64,000 nucleotides of DNA, from the NCBI GenBank assembly GCA_009823505.1, contig VZQC01006250.1, positions 1,550,149-1,614,148 of the forward strand, read 5' to 3'. A program made the translations under genes and the position numbers. Source of the stretch: Rhizomys pruinosus (taxonomy: Eukaryota; Chordata; Mammalia; Rodentia; Spalacidae). The notes below the pieces were generated by a model, which worked only from the letters and a program-made list of their open reading frames with translations, had not been told where the DNA came from and searched no databases. Positions 54,946 through 64,000 of the stretch are shown piece after piece. How positions within the stretch are numbered: position 1 is the stretch's first letter; each line of letters begins with the position of its first letter.

Positions 54946-55762
54946 CTTTATCGTGCTTTAGTTTTAGTGCTGATTAAAAAAATTATACTGAATGAGGTCT
55001 GTGAAGGCCACCCCAAATACGAACCACATGCCTCTCCATACTGAGAGTTCTAGCTTCAAGTAGTTGTTTTGTGTCTTTAACATAGAGAATATGTGAACAG
55101 GACTAGAATGGACAGAGAGAGTGCATGTAGGGAAAGGTATAGTAGAATATGGGTGAAACGGAAGTAGAGATACTGGAGGCAGAAGAGTTCCAAATGGATA
55201 GTGGAGGGCTGTGAAGAGGGGAAATAGCAAGTAGAAAGTCTTCAGACTAAAAGATGGTGCACATGAAGAAGATTCCTGGATGCCTATGATCTTGCAATCT
55301 AAGTAAAACAATACAGTAAGAAGGAGAGCAGAACATATATTCAATGAAAGAATCACAGGGAGCATACTGGGAGCCTTAAGCTTTACAGTGTGTGGGGGCA
55401 AAAGGGTAAGGGGACTGGTGCATGAACATAGAGAAGCAGTGGCTTACAGTCCACTGTCAGCTTTTGCATGTGAATTGTGGCAATATCAGCATCTGGCATG
55501 GGGCCCATGCCAACTGAATCAAGGTCTCTATAATAGACTGTGTACTATTGGGTGGGGAAGAGTTGGCCTTACCTAGGATTCCTAGATATGCTGACTAGAC
55601 GCCATCAGATCTATTTTGCACAGAAGAGTTCGTAGATTTGGGAAGCTTGACTGTAATAGGGCGTACTTGTGATGCTATACTGGCAGGAAGTTCTATGGAG
55701 TGGATGGGATATGGGGCAGGGGGACTGGGTTTAATTGGAAACCATTGTATGAATTGTACAAA
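54946..55762 (+). other. Unassigned sequence, possibly L1 3' UTR
   Basis: It precedes an L1-type 3' end (55920-56252), so it may be the upstream part of the same element. No direct family landmark is clear, and a 145-codon minus frame (54964-55401) has no recognised domain. Confidence 0.35.
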
Positions 55763-55919
55763 TGCTTGCCTACACACTGTGAGTTCTCACAGCAGCACTG
55801 CTTGCCTACACACTGTGAGTTCTCACAGCAGCATTGCTTGCCTGCACACTGTGAGTTCTCACAGCGCACTGCTTGCCTACACACTGTGAGTTCTCACGGC
55901 AGCACTGCTTGCCTACACA
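55763..55919. repeat. 36-bp tandem repeat, about 4.4 units
   Basis: The unit begins TGCTTGCCTACACACTGTGA and continues 'gttctcacagcagcac'. The third unit has a G for A and loses two bases. Being a multiple of 3, it produces a 12-residue periodic frame on plus. Confidence 0.93.
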
Positions 55920-56252
55920 AGAGCAAGATAATTTAAAAATCCAGCCTGGAGTGGGAATGGGTTCCCAAGGCACCACTCTTAGCTGAGCAGCTATTGATGA
56001 CTGCTTAAGAAGGAAGAGTCATTTTTCTTCAGGAGTATAGCTGCTGGTAGGTTCCCCCATGCCCATGTGCAAATAGGCAGCACTAATTAGACTCAGTGGG
56101 ATAAATAAATAAATAAAATTATAAAAAGAACACATGAAGTTGAAGTGATGGAGTTGGAGCAGCAAGGAAGGTGTGGACAATGATCAAGACACATTTATAC
56201 ATGTGTGAACTTTTCAAAGAATAAGTAAAAATAAAAAATCAGACTACAAAGA
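55920..56252 (+). mobile_element. Lx-type L1 3' end
   Basis: 'gctattgatgactgcttaag', 'aggttcccccatgcccatgtgcaaataggcagcactaa', 'acacatgaagttgaagtgatgg' and 'gaacttttcaaagaataagtaaaaataaa' match the 3' terminal order of rodent Lx/L1 elements, ending A-rich. Confidence 0.6.
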
Positions 56253-56558
56253 AGAGAACTACTTGTGTGTGTGTGTGTGTGTGTGTGTGGTGTGTAAGTG
56301 CACATGTGTATAGAGTCAAAAGAACAACCTGAGTGTGGTACTTCAGGGGCTATTCATCTTGTTTATTGAGGCAGGGTCTCCCATTGGCCTGGACCTTGCC
56401 AATTAGGCCAGAAACCCAGGGATCCTCCTAGCTCTGCTGCCAATCCCTAGCACTGAAATTACAAGCACACACACCATTGTGCCCAGTTTTTTAAAATGGT
56501 TTCTAGGGGTCAAACTTAGGTCCTTGTGTTTGCAAGGGAAGAATTTTACCAACATGCA

Positions 56559-56597
<39 letters not shown>

Positions 56598-56618
56598 TGA
56601 AATACAAACATGAAGCTG
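56253..56618. other. Old SINE-like sequence between (TG)n and (CA)n
   Basis: (TG)n at 56262-56295. A degenerate reverse SINE-like segment lies at about 56345-56492 ('gaggcagggtctcccattgg', 'cagggatcctcctagctctgctgcc', 'attacaagcacacacacc'). (CA)n at 56567-56593. Confidence 0.55.
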
Positions 56619-56990
56619 TGGTATACCAGGTCCTCTGGCATCCCGGGGCTGAGCGGGATGGCAAGTGTTGATGACCCAAAAAGAACCATATGGGGGGCTG
56701 GGAGTCTCATCAAAGCAAGGACTCAACTTTAATGGCACGAGCAGCCGGCGTATATTTGCTGGGTGGGAGGGGTGGAGAAAGGAAGGCAGGACAGGAGATA
56801 TGTAGAATGGGGGGATAGCTTTGCGCCAATAGTAACTCGCCACACTGGTTGTAGGCGTTTTCAGGTTGGGCTAGGCTGAGTCACTCCTCTGCAGAAGTGC
56901 CAGCCGAGACAGGGTCCGCTAAACTCTAGTCAGGGAGGCTTCAGGAGGTTACAGTAGGCCCGCCTTCTCTAGGGGCCCCCAAGCCCAACA
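56619..56990 (-). mobile_element. 3' LTR of a class I (gamma-like) ERV
   Basis: On the minus strand TGTTGGGCTTGGGGGCCCC starts at 56990, directly after a polypurine tract (AAAAATGGGGGACAA, rc of 56991-57005). It contains 'cagcaaatatacgcc', CATTAAAGTTGAG and a U5 with 'ggttctttttgggtcatc', and ends 'ggtatacca' near 56619. A flanking TSD is not evident. Confidence 0.82.
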
Positions 56991-57568
56991 ATTGTCCCCC
57001 ATTTTTGTATTTTTGTAAATGCAGAGGAGAAACATAGCCCCTGCCTTAGGTTTTTGTCCTACCTGTCCTATTCTTGCAACCTCAGTCTTACCCATCTTTG
57101 GGTTACAAACAGCTTAGGTTTGGCCCCTGTCTTAGGTTGAATGACTGCAGAAAGATCTTACCCATCATTGGGTGCTATGACTCCAGTCTGCTGAAGAGCC
57201 TCTTCATGCCCTGTCTTAGGTTGCCACCCTGCCCATTCCCCTCTCGAGGGGTCCTTAACCCATCATTGGCCACATGGAGGTTGGGGGTTGGGTGATCATA
57301 TGAAGATGGCCATTCATAGGCCGTGGCTCCTGGCTGGCGAGCTTGTGATAGTGGACCTCGACCTATGTAACTTTACTGCATCTAGCCTCCCCTGGATAAA
57401 TTGAGTGATTTTGTTAATCACACAGGGCCCGAGGGTAAGAATTAGGAAGAGGGTAAGAAGGGGTCCAAGCAAAGAAGAAGGTAGGTAGGACAGCCTATGG
57501 AGGTTTTTCCTTGAATTTTTGTTTTGACCACTTAAAAAAACCCCCCCCCCCCCACCCCCACAACACAC
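56991..57568 (-). pseudogene. ERV env transmembrane C-terminal remnant
   Basis: Minus-strand frame 57568-57314 contains a hydrophobic membrane anchor followed by a short basic cytoplasmic tail (SLLGPLLTLFLILTLGPCVI then NKITQFIQGRLDAV). This is the arrangement of the gammaretroviral TM subunit C-terminus, which anchors Env in the membrane. The ectodomain is absent: upstream of the anchor the sequence collapses into a C/G homopolymer tract (57539-57598 plus strand). It is a deleted, non-functional relic. Confidence 0.82.
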
Positions 57569-58160
57569 CCCAAAAACACCCCCCCCCCCCCCCCCCCGGC
57601 TTCTTCCCGGTTATTCAAAAGATACCACCCCCCCACCAACCTGACCCTCCTCCCGTCCTTTCTGGGCCACCTGGGGTCCTCCGAGTTCCCCGAGTCACTG
57701 GGCAGGATGAGAGCCAGCAACAGGAGGAGCAACGTCTCTTTCATCCTGGGCTGCTCCTAGGGAAGAGCAGAGGGGCTATCCTCAGGGGTGAAACACTTCA
57801 TTATCATTGTCTCCTTGTTGGGGGAGGTATTAGCTATACGTGACAGATGAGGACCAGTTTTTCTGAAAAGGGGATGTATTCCTGTCTTCCTATGGAAAAA
57901 TTTAAAAAAAGATTTTTGAAAAAATTTGAAAATCGTAGGTGATCATGTAGGGGCATGGACTCTCCCTTTTGTTTTTGTAATTGAGCCTTGAGGGTTTGAC
58001 CGTCATCTGTTTTGATTTGAGTCAACTGCCAAATGGGGTATAATGGGTAACATCTGCCAGAGATGGTTAGGCCAGATACCTCGGGGATTACTGCCCGAGG
58101 TTTGGAGAGGGGGGATCTTGAGGAAGGGCTGGCAGGACCAGCAGGTGCGGACGATATTTT
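57569..58160 (-). pseudogene. ERV env leader and preceding region, decayed
   Basis: A minus frame from Met at 57744 begins with a strongly hydrophobic leader (MKETLLLLLLALILPSDSG), a plausible Env signal peptide, then soon runs into the C/G tract that joins it to the TM tail. Further upstream (58160-57834) a frame including IWQLTQIKTDDGQTLKAQLQ could be the pol/env boundary or env-specific leader. I cannot assign it. The surface subunit and most of TM are deleted. Confidence 0.55.
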
Positions 58161-59695
58161 TTAGATCTTAAATGTTCCTTTAAAAATTCTTTTCTAGACT
58201 GTGACTTCAGAGAATCAAGTCATTATTATATTTATTTATTGTATGTTCTGTATAAATCTCTACATGAAAATCCCATCTATCTCCATGTAGACTACTTATC
58301 TTCACACATATCACTACTAATCTTATATCCTGGGTTTATAGCAATCATTTTTGTTTCAGCCCTTGGAGGTGGTTTTTCCGGCCTGGCACAAAACCTGTTT
58401 TAGAAATGCTCTACTTAGTTGTTAAATGTTTTACAATACACATTTAACCATACTTTAGATTATAAATGAAAAGAAGATTATTGCTTAGAAACCCAATTTA
58501 GTTTTTTTTGTTCGGCAAGTGAGGGAGTGTAGTTGGATAGGGTACCATCACCTATAAAGTAAGCTAAAACTGTAACAGCCATTTGACAAAATCATAATTG
58601 TTGAAACCAAGACAAGTAAATACACAAATGACCATAGAAGTTTAACAATTAATAGAGCTGCATCTGAATTGGAGGGGCCAGTTCCAGCTCAGAGGCTTTT
58701 TTAGAATTGTACAAAGCATATTAACATTTTGCATAAATCCAATTAAAATGTGTTAAAACAACCAAAAGGTATAAACAATTTTTGTATAGGTTGAATCTTT
58801 TAACAGTGATTTATAGTCAACCTTTTAAAACACAGGAGTTTAGAAATTTATAGGGGTTAAAACAAAATGCGCATACATCCATTGCACATATGTGCTGCAC
58901 ACACATACAAGCATACACAAACTTATGTACAAAAGGAAAAAAAGTCAGTAGATCAATCCGTGAGAAGAAAGTCACATTATTGGCTTATACTCAATGAGAA
59001 AAGGTCATTTCCACAGTCTGGCTCCTGAGTATTGGAATCAAAGCTGCACCTTAAAAACACAATGAAAGATGAAGCACTGCCCTCGGGCAAGGGTGCCCTA
59101 GACTTTAAGCTTCCCAGTGAAACACAGAGTAACTGTAAAAGCCAGCCCCCTCCCCCCCCCCACCAGCAGTCCGCTGGTTAGCAGGAAGGGACCAGAACAA
59201 ACATTGGACTAGATTAAACCAGAGTATTTACAAACAGTTACACACTGAAAAGCTTCATACTTTGCCTTTGGTCCCCTCAAGGCAGAGCCTGCACACAGTG
59301 GTAGCCAGCCTGGTAGACTAGGATGGCCTTGAAAACTCATAGAGAGCCACTTGGATCCAAAGCCTGGCACCAAGCCAGGCACTACAAGGCTGGATTTACA
59401 AGAAGACTGGTCTCTAGAAGAGATCTTGGGGAAGTTTAGCAGACAAAAGGAACTTCAGCAGAATTAAGCACTATTTAACACTACAGAAAAAAATTTAAGG
59501 AGAACTTTTTAAAACACACTTAAACTGTGGCTGGCTTTTTACAAGCTTCCATGCAAGCCAATGTTGGTGGATTAATTCCTGGGTGGTTGCCTTTACAACC
59601 CAAGCCTGTCTGTGTAAAGGTGCAAATGAGTGCCTCTGTGGAATGTTTGCAGCAAAAAGAGCTTGAGCTTTTGCGTGCTCCATGGGGCAACCCGT
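58161..59695. other. Unrecognised AT-rich sequence upstream of the ERV env relic
   Basis: No SINE, L1 or LTR landmarks. It may be non-coding ERV internal sequence on the minus strand, or an unfamiliar repeat. C-rich run at 59148-59161. No long frames. Confidence 0.35.
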
Positions 59696-59945
59696 CCATG
59701 CAACCTCTGTGAGCCCGTCCATCAAGCCTCTGTGAGCCCGTCACATCCAGCCTTGGGAGCCCGTCCTCCAGCCTCTGTGAGCCCGTCCATCCAGCCCCTG
59801 TGAGCCCGTCCATCCAGGCTCTGTGAGCCCGTCCATCCGGCCTCTGTGAGCCCGTCCATTCAGCCTCTGTGAGCCTGTCCGTGCAGCCTCTGTGAGCCCG
59901 TGCATCCAGCCTCTGTGAGCCCCTCCATCCAGCCTCTGTGAAAGC
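59696..59945. repeat. 23-bp VNTR, about 11 units
   Basis: Unit core CTGTGAGCCCGTCCATCC preceded by GC(C)T, with variants CTCC, GTGC and a shortened unit near 59740. Minus-strand frames show the resulting 23-residue periodic Gly/Arg/Trp-rich peptide, a shadow because 23 is not a multiple of 3. Confidence 0.94.
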
Positions 59946-60335
59946 CCCCCCTTCGCCACCTTAACCGTGGCCAGAAGTCGGAATCTGTTGCTTCTCTTAG
60001 GGGCCAGAGCCTGGGCTGCAGGGCAGGCTTTGAGCCCATTTTGAGACCTCTAGAGGGCAAGTGAATGGGAAAGAAGCACCTCCTCTCACAATTTTCTCTG
60101 AATATCCATCCTTACCTTAGTCCATGCCTTCACTGATTTGGAGTTGCTACGAGGGGAGGATGTAGGGGTTGGGGTTGCCAAGGGCTCGGGCACCCTGTCT
60201 GGAGTTACTTCTGAGGCCTTTTTTGGAGGCCAAGGGAGGAAGCAACCCTTCAAGGCTGAGAGTGCCCCCAGAGGAGGCCTGATACGTCCGGCTCCCTTGG
60301 AGGTGGAACTTCCAAAGCCTTTTTTGGAGGCCAAG
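59946..60335 (-). other. Unassigned segment with a duplicated 21-bp box
   Basis: Contains CCTTTTTTGGAGGCCAAGG twice (60217 and 60317), 100 bp apart. A 117-codon minus frame (60086-60439) crosses it but extends into the neighbouring L1 3' UTR, so it is unlikely to be real. Possible retroviral leader/gag region or unknown repeat. Confidence 0.35.
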
Positions 60336-60584
60336 GCGGGCAAACAACAACAAAAGAAGTGAGACATGAACTGACTGAAACTGTAAAGTTCTCCAAAAAA
60401 CAATAACCATCTGCTTTGAGAAACTTTAAAAGAACTCAAAAAAAATACAAGACTTGTATGGCAGAATTCATGAACTCAGGTCAGATTTGGAACATGGAAA
60501 ATGAAATGAGTCTAAATTGGACTAAGAATTGAGGTATGCAATGCACCAAACTTCAATAAAAATAAATTTTAAAATAGCTGAAAT
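60336..60584 (+). mobile_element. L1 3' UTR, 5'-truncated
   Basis: 'gaactgactgaaactgtaaag', 'gacttgtatggcagaattcatgaactc' and 'aaacttcaataaaaataaatttt' parallel the L1 3' UTR at 31150-31330, ending A-rich. Confidence 0.75.
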
Positions 60585-60596
60585 GATTGCACTATA

Positions 60597-60835
60597 CTTT
60601 TTATCTTTTTAAAAATTTATTTATTTATTATTTTTTATGTGTATGAGTGTACTGTGTGCTCTCGGTTGGTGCAACTGTGTCGTGCAATGCCACATGGGTC
60701 AGAAGAGGGCGTCAGATTCCCCTGAAACTGTAGATAAAGATGGTTCTTGGCCACCTTGTAGGAGCTGGGAATCAAACCCAGGTCCTCTGCAAGAGCAGTC
60801 TGGGCTCCTACCCACTGAGCCATCTCTCCAGCCTC
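60597..60835 (-). mobile_element. B2 SINE with 9-bp TSD
   Basis: TTTA-rich tail, 'ctgtgtcgtgcaatgccacatgggtcagaagag' local-subfamily body, head 'gagccatctctccagcc'. TSD TGCACTATA at 60588-60596 and 60836-60844. Confidence 0.95.
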
Positions 60836-60844
60836 TGCACTATA

Positions 60845-60997
60845 TATTTTTTTTTTGGTCTTTTCGAGACAGGGTCTCCCTGTAGCCCCAGCTGTCCTGG
60901 AACTCACTCTGCACACCAGGCTGGCCTTGAACTCACAAAGATCCACTTGCCTCTGCCTCCCAAGTGCTAGGATTAAAGTCATGTACCACCACACTCT
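60845..60997 (-). mobile_element. B1 SINE
   Basis: Oligo(T), TCTTTTCGAGACAGGGTCTC to 'catgtaccaccacactc', inserted immediately right of the B2's TSD. Confidence 0.94.
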
Positions 60998-61890
60998 GAA
61001 TCTACCATCTTAACCATTTTAGTGCACAATTTGTTATCAGTAGGTACATTTTCAGTGTTGAGTCACTGTTTTAATTACTTTTCTGTTGCTGTGATTAAAC
61101 ACCGTGACCAAGGAACCTTATCAAAGGAAGAGTTTATTTAAGCTTGCTGTTCCAGGTTCCAGGGATTAGCGGCAGCGTGGTGGCAGGAGGTGGCCAAAGC
61201 AGGAGGAGAGAGGTAAGAGCTCACAGCTTCAAGCAGGCACAGGAAGCAGAGGGGGGATGGAAATCTGGCAAGACTTAAGAACTCTCAAAGCATCTCCCCA
61301 GTGACTTGCTTCCCCCAGCACTGCCACACCTCTTAAAGCTTCCCCAAACAGCACCACCAACTGGGGATGAAATGTCCAAATACTTGTAGCCTATGGGGGA
61401 GTTTCATTCAAACCATCACAACACTCATCACCACTATCCATCTCCAGAGATTTCTCATCTTCCCAAACTGAACTCTTCACATATTAACTCCTCATTTCTT
61501 TTCCCAGCCTCTGGCAAACACCTTTGTACTTCCACTATGAATTTTATGTATCTAGAACAGAAATGTATTCCACCTCATCAAGTGGAGTCATACCATATTT
61601 ATTCTGTTGTGACAGATTTATTTCACTTATCATGATGACCTCGAGGTTCATCAAGTCACAGAGTGTTTCAGACTTTCCTTCCTTTTAAAAGTTGAATATA
61701 AAAAAAAAAGTTGAATATATTCTACTGTGTATATAGACACTTTATCCATCCATTCATAATCAAAAGATAGGTTGTCTCACCTTTTGGCTACTGTGCCAGG
61801 GACAGTAGTAGACAAACACCTGTTCTTCCAATTCCAATTCTTTTGGGTATATACTTAGAAGGGGGTATATACTTTGGTTACTATAGCAAT
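60998..61890 (-). mobile_element. Ancient L1M 3' part, split by LTR-B
   Basis: Reverse L1 landmarks before the insert ('accatcttaaccattttagtgcac') and after it ('catcaccactatccatctccag', 'cttcccaaactgaactc', 'tttatttcacttatcatgatgacctcgaggttcatc', 'ctactgtgtatatagacactttatcc', 'gtatatacttagaagg'). Confidence 0.85.
61067..61420 (-). mobile_element. Solo LTR-B, best copy
   Basis: On the minus strand TGTGATGGTTTGAATGAAAC starts at 61420 and 'agtaattaaaaca' ends at 61067 (TG...CA), with an AAATAAACTC poly(A) signal near the 3' end. It interrupts an L1M. It defines the family used for the copies at 2577, 31450, 37343 and 53281. Confidence 0.75.
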
Positions 61891-61901
61891 TCTATAATTA
61901 A

Positions 61902-62133
61902 TTTTTATAAAGATTTATTATTTATGTGTGTATGTGTATATGTACCTGCATGAGTTTATATGCACCTCAAGACATGCATGCAGGTATCTGAGGAGGCCAA
62001 AAGAGCTTGTTGGATCCCCTGGAACTGGAGTGACAGGCAGTTGTGAGCTACCCAATATGTGTGCTGGGAACCGAACCCAGGTCCTCTGGAAGAGCAATAA
62101 GCACTCTTAACTGCTGAGCCACCTCTTAGATCC
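61902..62133 (-). mobile_element. B3/B2-type SINE with 11-bp TSD
   Basis: 'aagatttattatttatgtgtg' tail to 'ctgctgagccacctctta' head. TSD TCTATAATTAA at 61891-61901 and 62134-62144. Confidence 0.93.
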
Positions 62134-62164
62134 TCTATAATTAACTTTTTTTGCAATCAAAAAT

Positions 62165-62580
62165 CTTCCAGTAACCTGAGCCTAGTCAAACAGGTTTATA
62201 GTCCCAGCTACTCTGGGGACTGGGTCAAGACGATTCCAAGTTTAAGACTTACCTGGGGTCACCGGGTGTGGTGGCGCATGCCTTTAATCCTAGCACTTGG
62301 GAGGCAGAGGCAGGTGGATCTTTGTGAGTTCAAGGCCAGCCTGGTCTACAGAGTGAGTTCCAGGACAGCTGAGGCTATAGGGAGACCTTGTCTCAAAAAG
62401 ACAAAAAAAAAAAAAAAAAGACTTACCTGGGCTAAGGGTGAGTTCAAGACCAGCCTGGGAAGCTTAGTGAGAGTATGTCTGAAAATAAAAAGTGAGAAGG
62501 GGACTAGGGACATAGTCAATGGTGGCACTTGCTTGACTAGCATGTATGAGGACCCAAGTTCAATCCTCAGTACCACAGAT
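62165..62580 (+). mobile_element. B1-ID dimeric SINE, interrupted by young B1
   Basis: The left arm is an old 7SL-type monomer ('gtcccagctactctggg', resumed after the insert with 'gagttcaagaccagcctggg'). Then comes an A-rich linker and an ID-like arm ('ggggactagggacatagtc', 'gacccaagttcaatcctcagtaccaca'). This order resembles the dimeric B1-dID SINE of rodents. Confidence 0.6.
62258..62417 (+). mobile_element. B1 SINE with 14-bp TSD
   Basis: ACCGGGTGTGGTGGCGCATG region to 'gaccttgtctcaaaaag' and an A tail. TSD AAGACTTACCTGGG at 62244-62257 and 62418-62431. Confidence 0.96.
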
Positions 62581-63102
62581 AGAAAACAATCCCAATAACC
62601 CAAGGAGATAGAACTACTGTACACAAGATCACTCAAGACTAAAGAACAGAAGGAACTTACTACTTTCTGCTAGAAATCCAGTTCTGATAGCCATGCAAGC
62701 CCTGTCCTTATCACCAGAAGTGACCTTGAACATGTCTTTTAACTCTCCTAGAGCCTCTCTGTAAAAACATGTCCTCCCGATGTCTGTCTCCTGATGTTTT
62801 CTAGATACATGTTGTGCTCACATTTTATTTTAGCATCTCTAAAATCAGTATGTATATTTCATGGTGTTCCATCTTTTAATTATTTATCCCTCATTAATGG
62901 GGCATAAAAGAACAGTTTGTTCTTCTTAGAATTGATGAAATCTTAGGATCCAAAAACAGCACTATAAAGGAGAAAGCAGATAGAACAGATACTCATAACT
63001 TAATTTTTCCCTTATTAAACTTATGATAATAAGTAGATCAATGTAACAACTGATGGTCAAGAAAAGATATATTTTAAATGGCTTCACTCACTAGGAAAGA
63101 TT
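62581..63102. other. Unique sequence
   Basis: Nothing recognised. Confidence 0.4.
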
Positions 63103-63330
63103 AATTTTTTAATATTAATTTTTACTTTATGTATATGAGTGTTTTGCCTGCAGGCATATAAATGCATCACATGCATGCATTTTCCTTTTTTGTCTTTAAA
63201 AATTTTTTTTTTCCCTTGTATTTGTTTTACAGATGCATGTTCACTGCCATGTGGGTGCTAGAAATTCTGAACCTGGGGCCTCTGCAAGAGCAGCTAGTGC
63301 TCTTCGTCACTGAGCCATCTTTCCATCCCT
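63103..63330 (-). mobile_element. B2/B3 SINE with internal T-rich insertion
   Basis: 'tttttactttatgtatatgagtgttttgcctgcagg' tail and 'cactgagccatctttccatccc' head. The middle (about 63181-63230) is a T-rich non-SINE segment. Confidence 0.82.
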
Positions 63331-63594
63331 AGGGGATTCCTTGATATAAGAAAGACTTAAACTGGCCCATGAAAAAGATGTATGGCATTAGAATGAAGCA
63401 AGGAAGGAAGAAAGACATTCTGAACCACAAAGGAAGGCTAAGAGATTAAAGACAGAGACAGGAAGGATTAAACCCTAATTGAGGTAGGTGAGAGGAGGCA
63501 ATATTCTTACGCGCCATAGCCTAGTCAAACTTCTCCCAGACTCAGTAGCAAATAAACAATTCAATTATAAAATGAGAGCTTTACCCCAAATAAT
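63331..63594. other. Unique sequence
   Basis: Nothing recognised. Confidence 0.4.
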
Positions 63595-63725
63595 AAATGA
63601 CTGCCAAATAGCAATATAAAAGTTGTTCAATGTCATTAGTCATTACAGAAATGCAAATTAAAATCACAATAAGATATCACTGAATATCTGCTAAAACAGC
63701 TTAAACAAAAATAAGTATAACAGGT
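63595..63725 (+). mobile_element. Ancient L1M ORF2 fragment
   Basis: 'gttgttcaatgtcattagtcattacagaaatgcaaattaaaatcacaataagatatcact' is classic L1 ORF2 order. It resumes after the B2 at about 63955 with 'catcttttgcacgttgttggtaagaat'. Confidence 0.85.
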
Positions 63726-63726
63726 A

Positions 63727-63950
63727 CTGGACTGGTTGCTCTTACAGATGACCCAGGTTAAGTTCCCAACATGCGAATGGCAGTTAACAACCATCAGTAT
63801 CGAGTTCCAGGGGACCTAATGCCCTCTTCTGACCTCCATGAACATTGTGCACAAGAGGCTTATTTATATGCATGAAGGCAAAACACTCATACAGATAAAA
63901 TAAAAAGAAATAAAATATTAAAATAATGATAATATAAAATTCAGGCAATG
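63727..63950 (+). mobile_element. B2 SINE, 5'-truncated, in L1M
   Basis: Starts inside the head ('ggttgctcttacagatgaccc') and continues through 'gccctcttctgacctccatg' to an AT-rich tail. Confidence 0.88.
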
Positions 63951-64000
63951 AAACAGAAGGCAGTACATCTTTTGCACGTTGTTGGTAAGAATACAACATA
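63951..64000 (+). mobile_element. L1M ORF2 continuation
   Basis: 'cagtacatcttttgcacgttgttggtaagaatacaac' matches the 'ttgtgcactgttggtgggaatgtaaa' region of ORF2 and continues past the window edge. Confidence 0.7.

Noticed and set aside
57314..57744. Possible domesticated env (syncytin-like) gene
   Set aside because: The surface subunit and ectodomain are missing and the two env ends are joined across homopolymers; no full-length frame.
60086..60439. 117-codon minus frame as a possible gag
   Set aside because: Its N-terminal third lies in an antisense L1 3' UTR and no gag motif is visible.

Overview
This window reads as repeat-dense nuclear DNA from a muroid rodent. It is full of B1 (7SL-derived) and B2/B3 (tRNA-derived) SINEs, ID/B4-type SINEs, rodent L1 pieces with G-rich 3' UTRs, rodent LTR families and microsatellites, over an older layer shared by mammals (MIR, ancient L1M, a hAT-Charlie fragment). 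No host protein-coding gene, tRNA, rRNA or CRISPR array can be supported. The open frames are chance, simple-repeat shadows, or decayed L1/ERV coding remnants. The species is not named. Many B2 copies share a tail reading like GCATTGCACGACACGGGTGCACA, which may mark a lineage subfamily. Single Ns at 27600 and 53019 mark gaps in a draft assembly.

Layout. 1-9.8 kb is mostly unique sequence with MIRs, nested B2s, nested LTR fragments, a B4, a minus-strand L1-like 3' end and a 0.8-kb G-rich 25-bp minisatellite. 9.8-23.6 kb holds a 470-bp purine tract, SINE insertions with clear target-site duplications (TSDs), a complete 2-kb non-coding ERVL-class LTR element (15570-17530), a 72-bp tandem array (18982-19414), a 53-bp minisatellite (20656-21336) and a minus-strand ancient L1. 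23.6-33.2 kb is a pile-up of plus-strand rodent L1 fragments of visibly poor quality around the N. 33.2-37.1 kb is mostly unique with SINEs.

37.3-43.3 kb contains a second, minus-strand ERVL-type element and two further solo LTRs that were themselves targets of, or inserted into, SINEs. 43.3-46.2 kb is mostly unique. 46.2-54.9 kb is a second L1 cluster with an ERV mosaic, an L1 5' end with two ~200-bp promoter monomers, a nearly open ORF1, and LTR insertions. 55-60.3 kb has an L1-type 3' end with a 36-bp VNTR, a minus-strand class I (gamma-like) ERV remnant with 3' LTR and env pieces, and a 2.2-kb unrecognised segment with a 23-bp VNTR. 60.3-64 kb returns to SINEs inserted in ancient L1.

Nothing here works together as a gene system. 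The information lies in the order of insertions: ancient L1M and MIR, then LTR and L1 families, then B2, then B1. TSDs and interruptions allow this to be read directly. No support was found for a novel functional system. Family names are from memory and need RepeatMasker confirmation.
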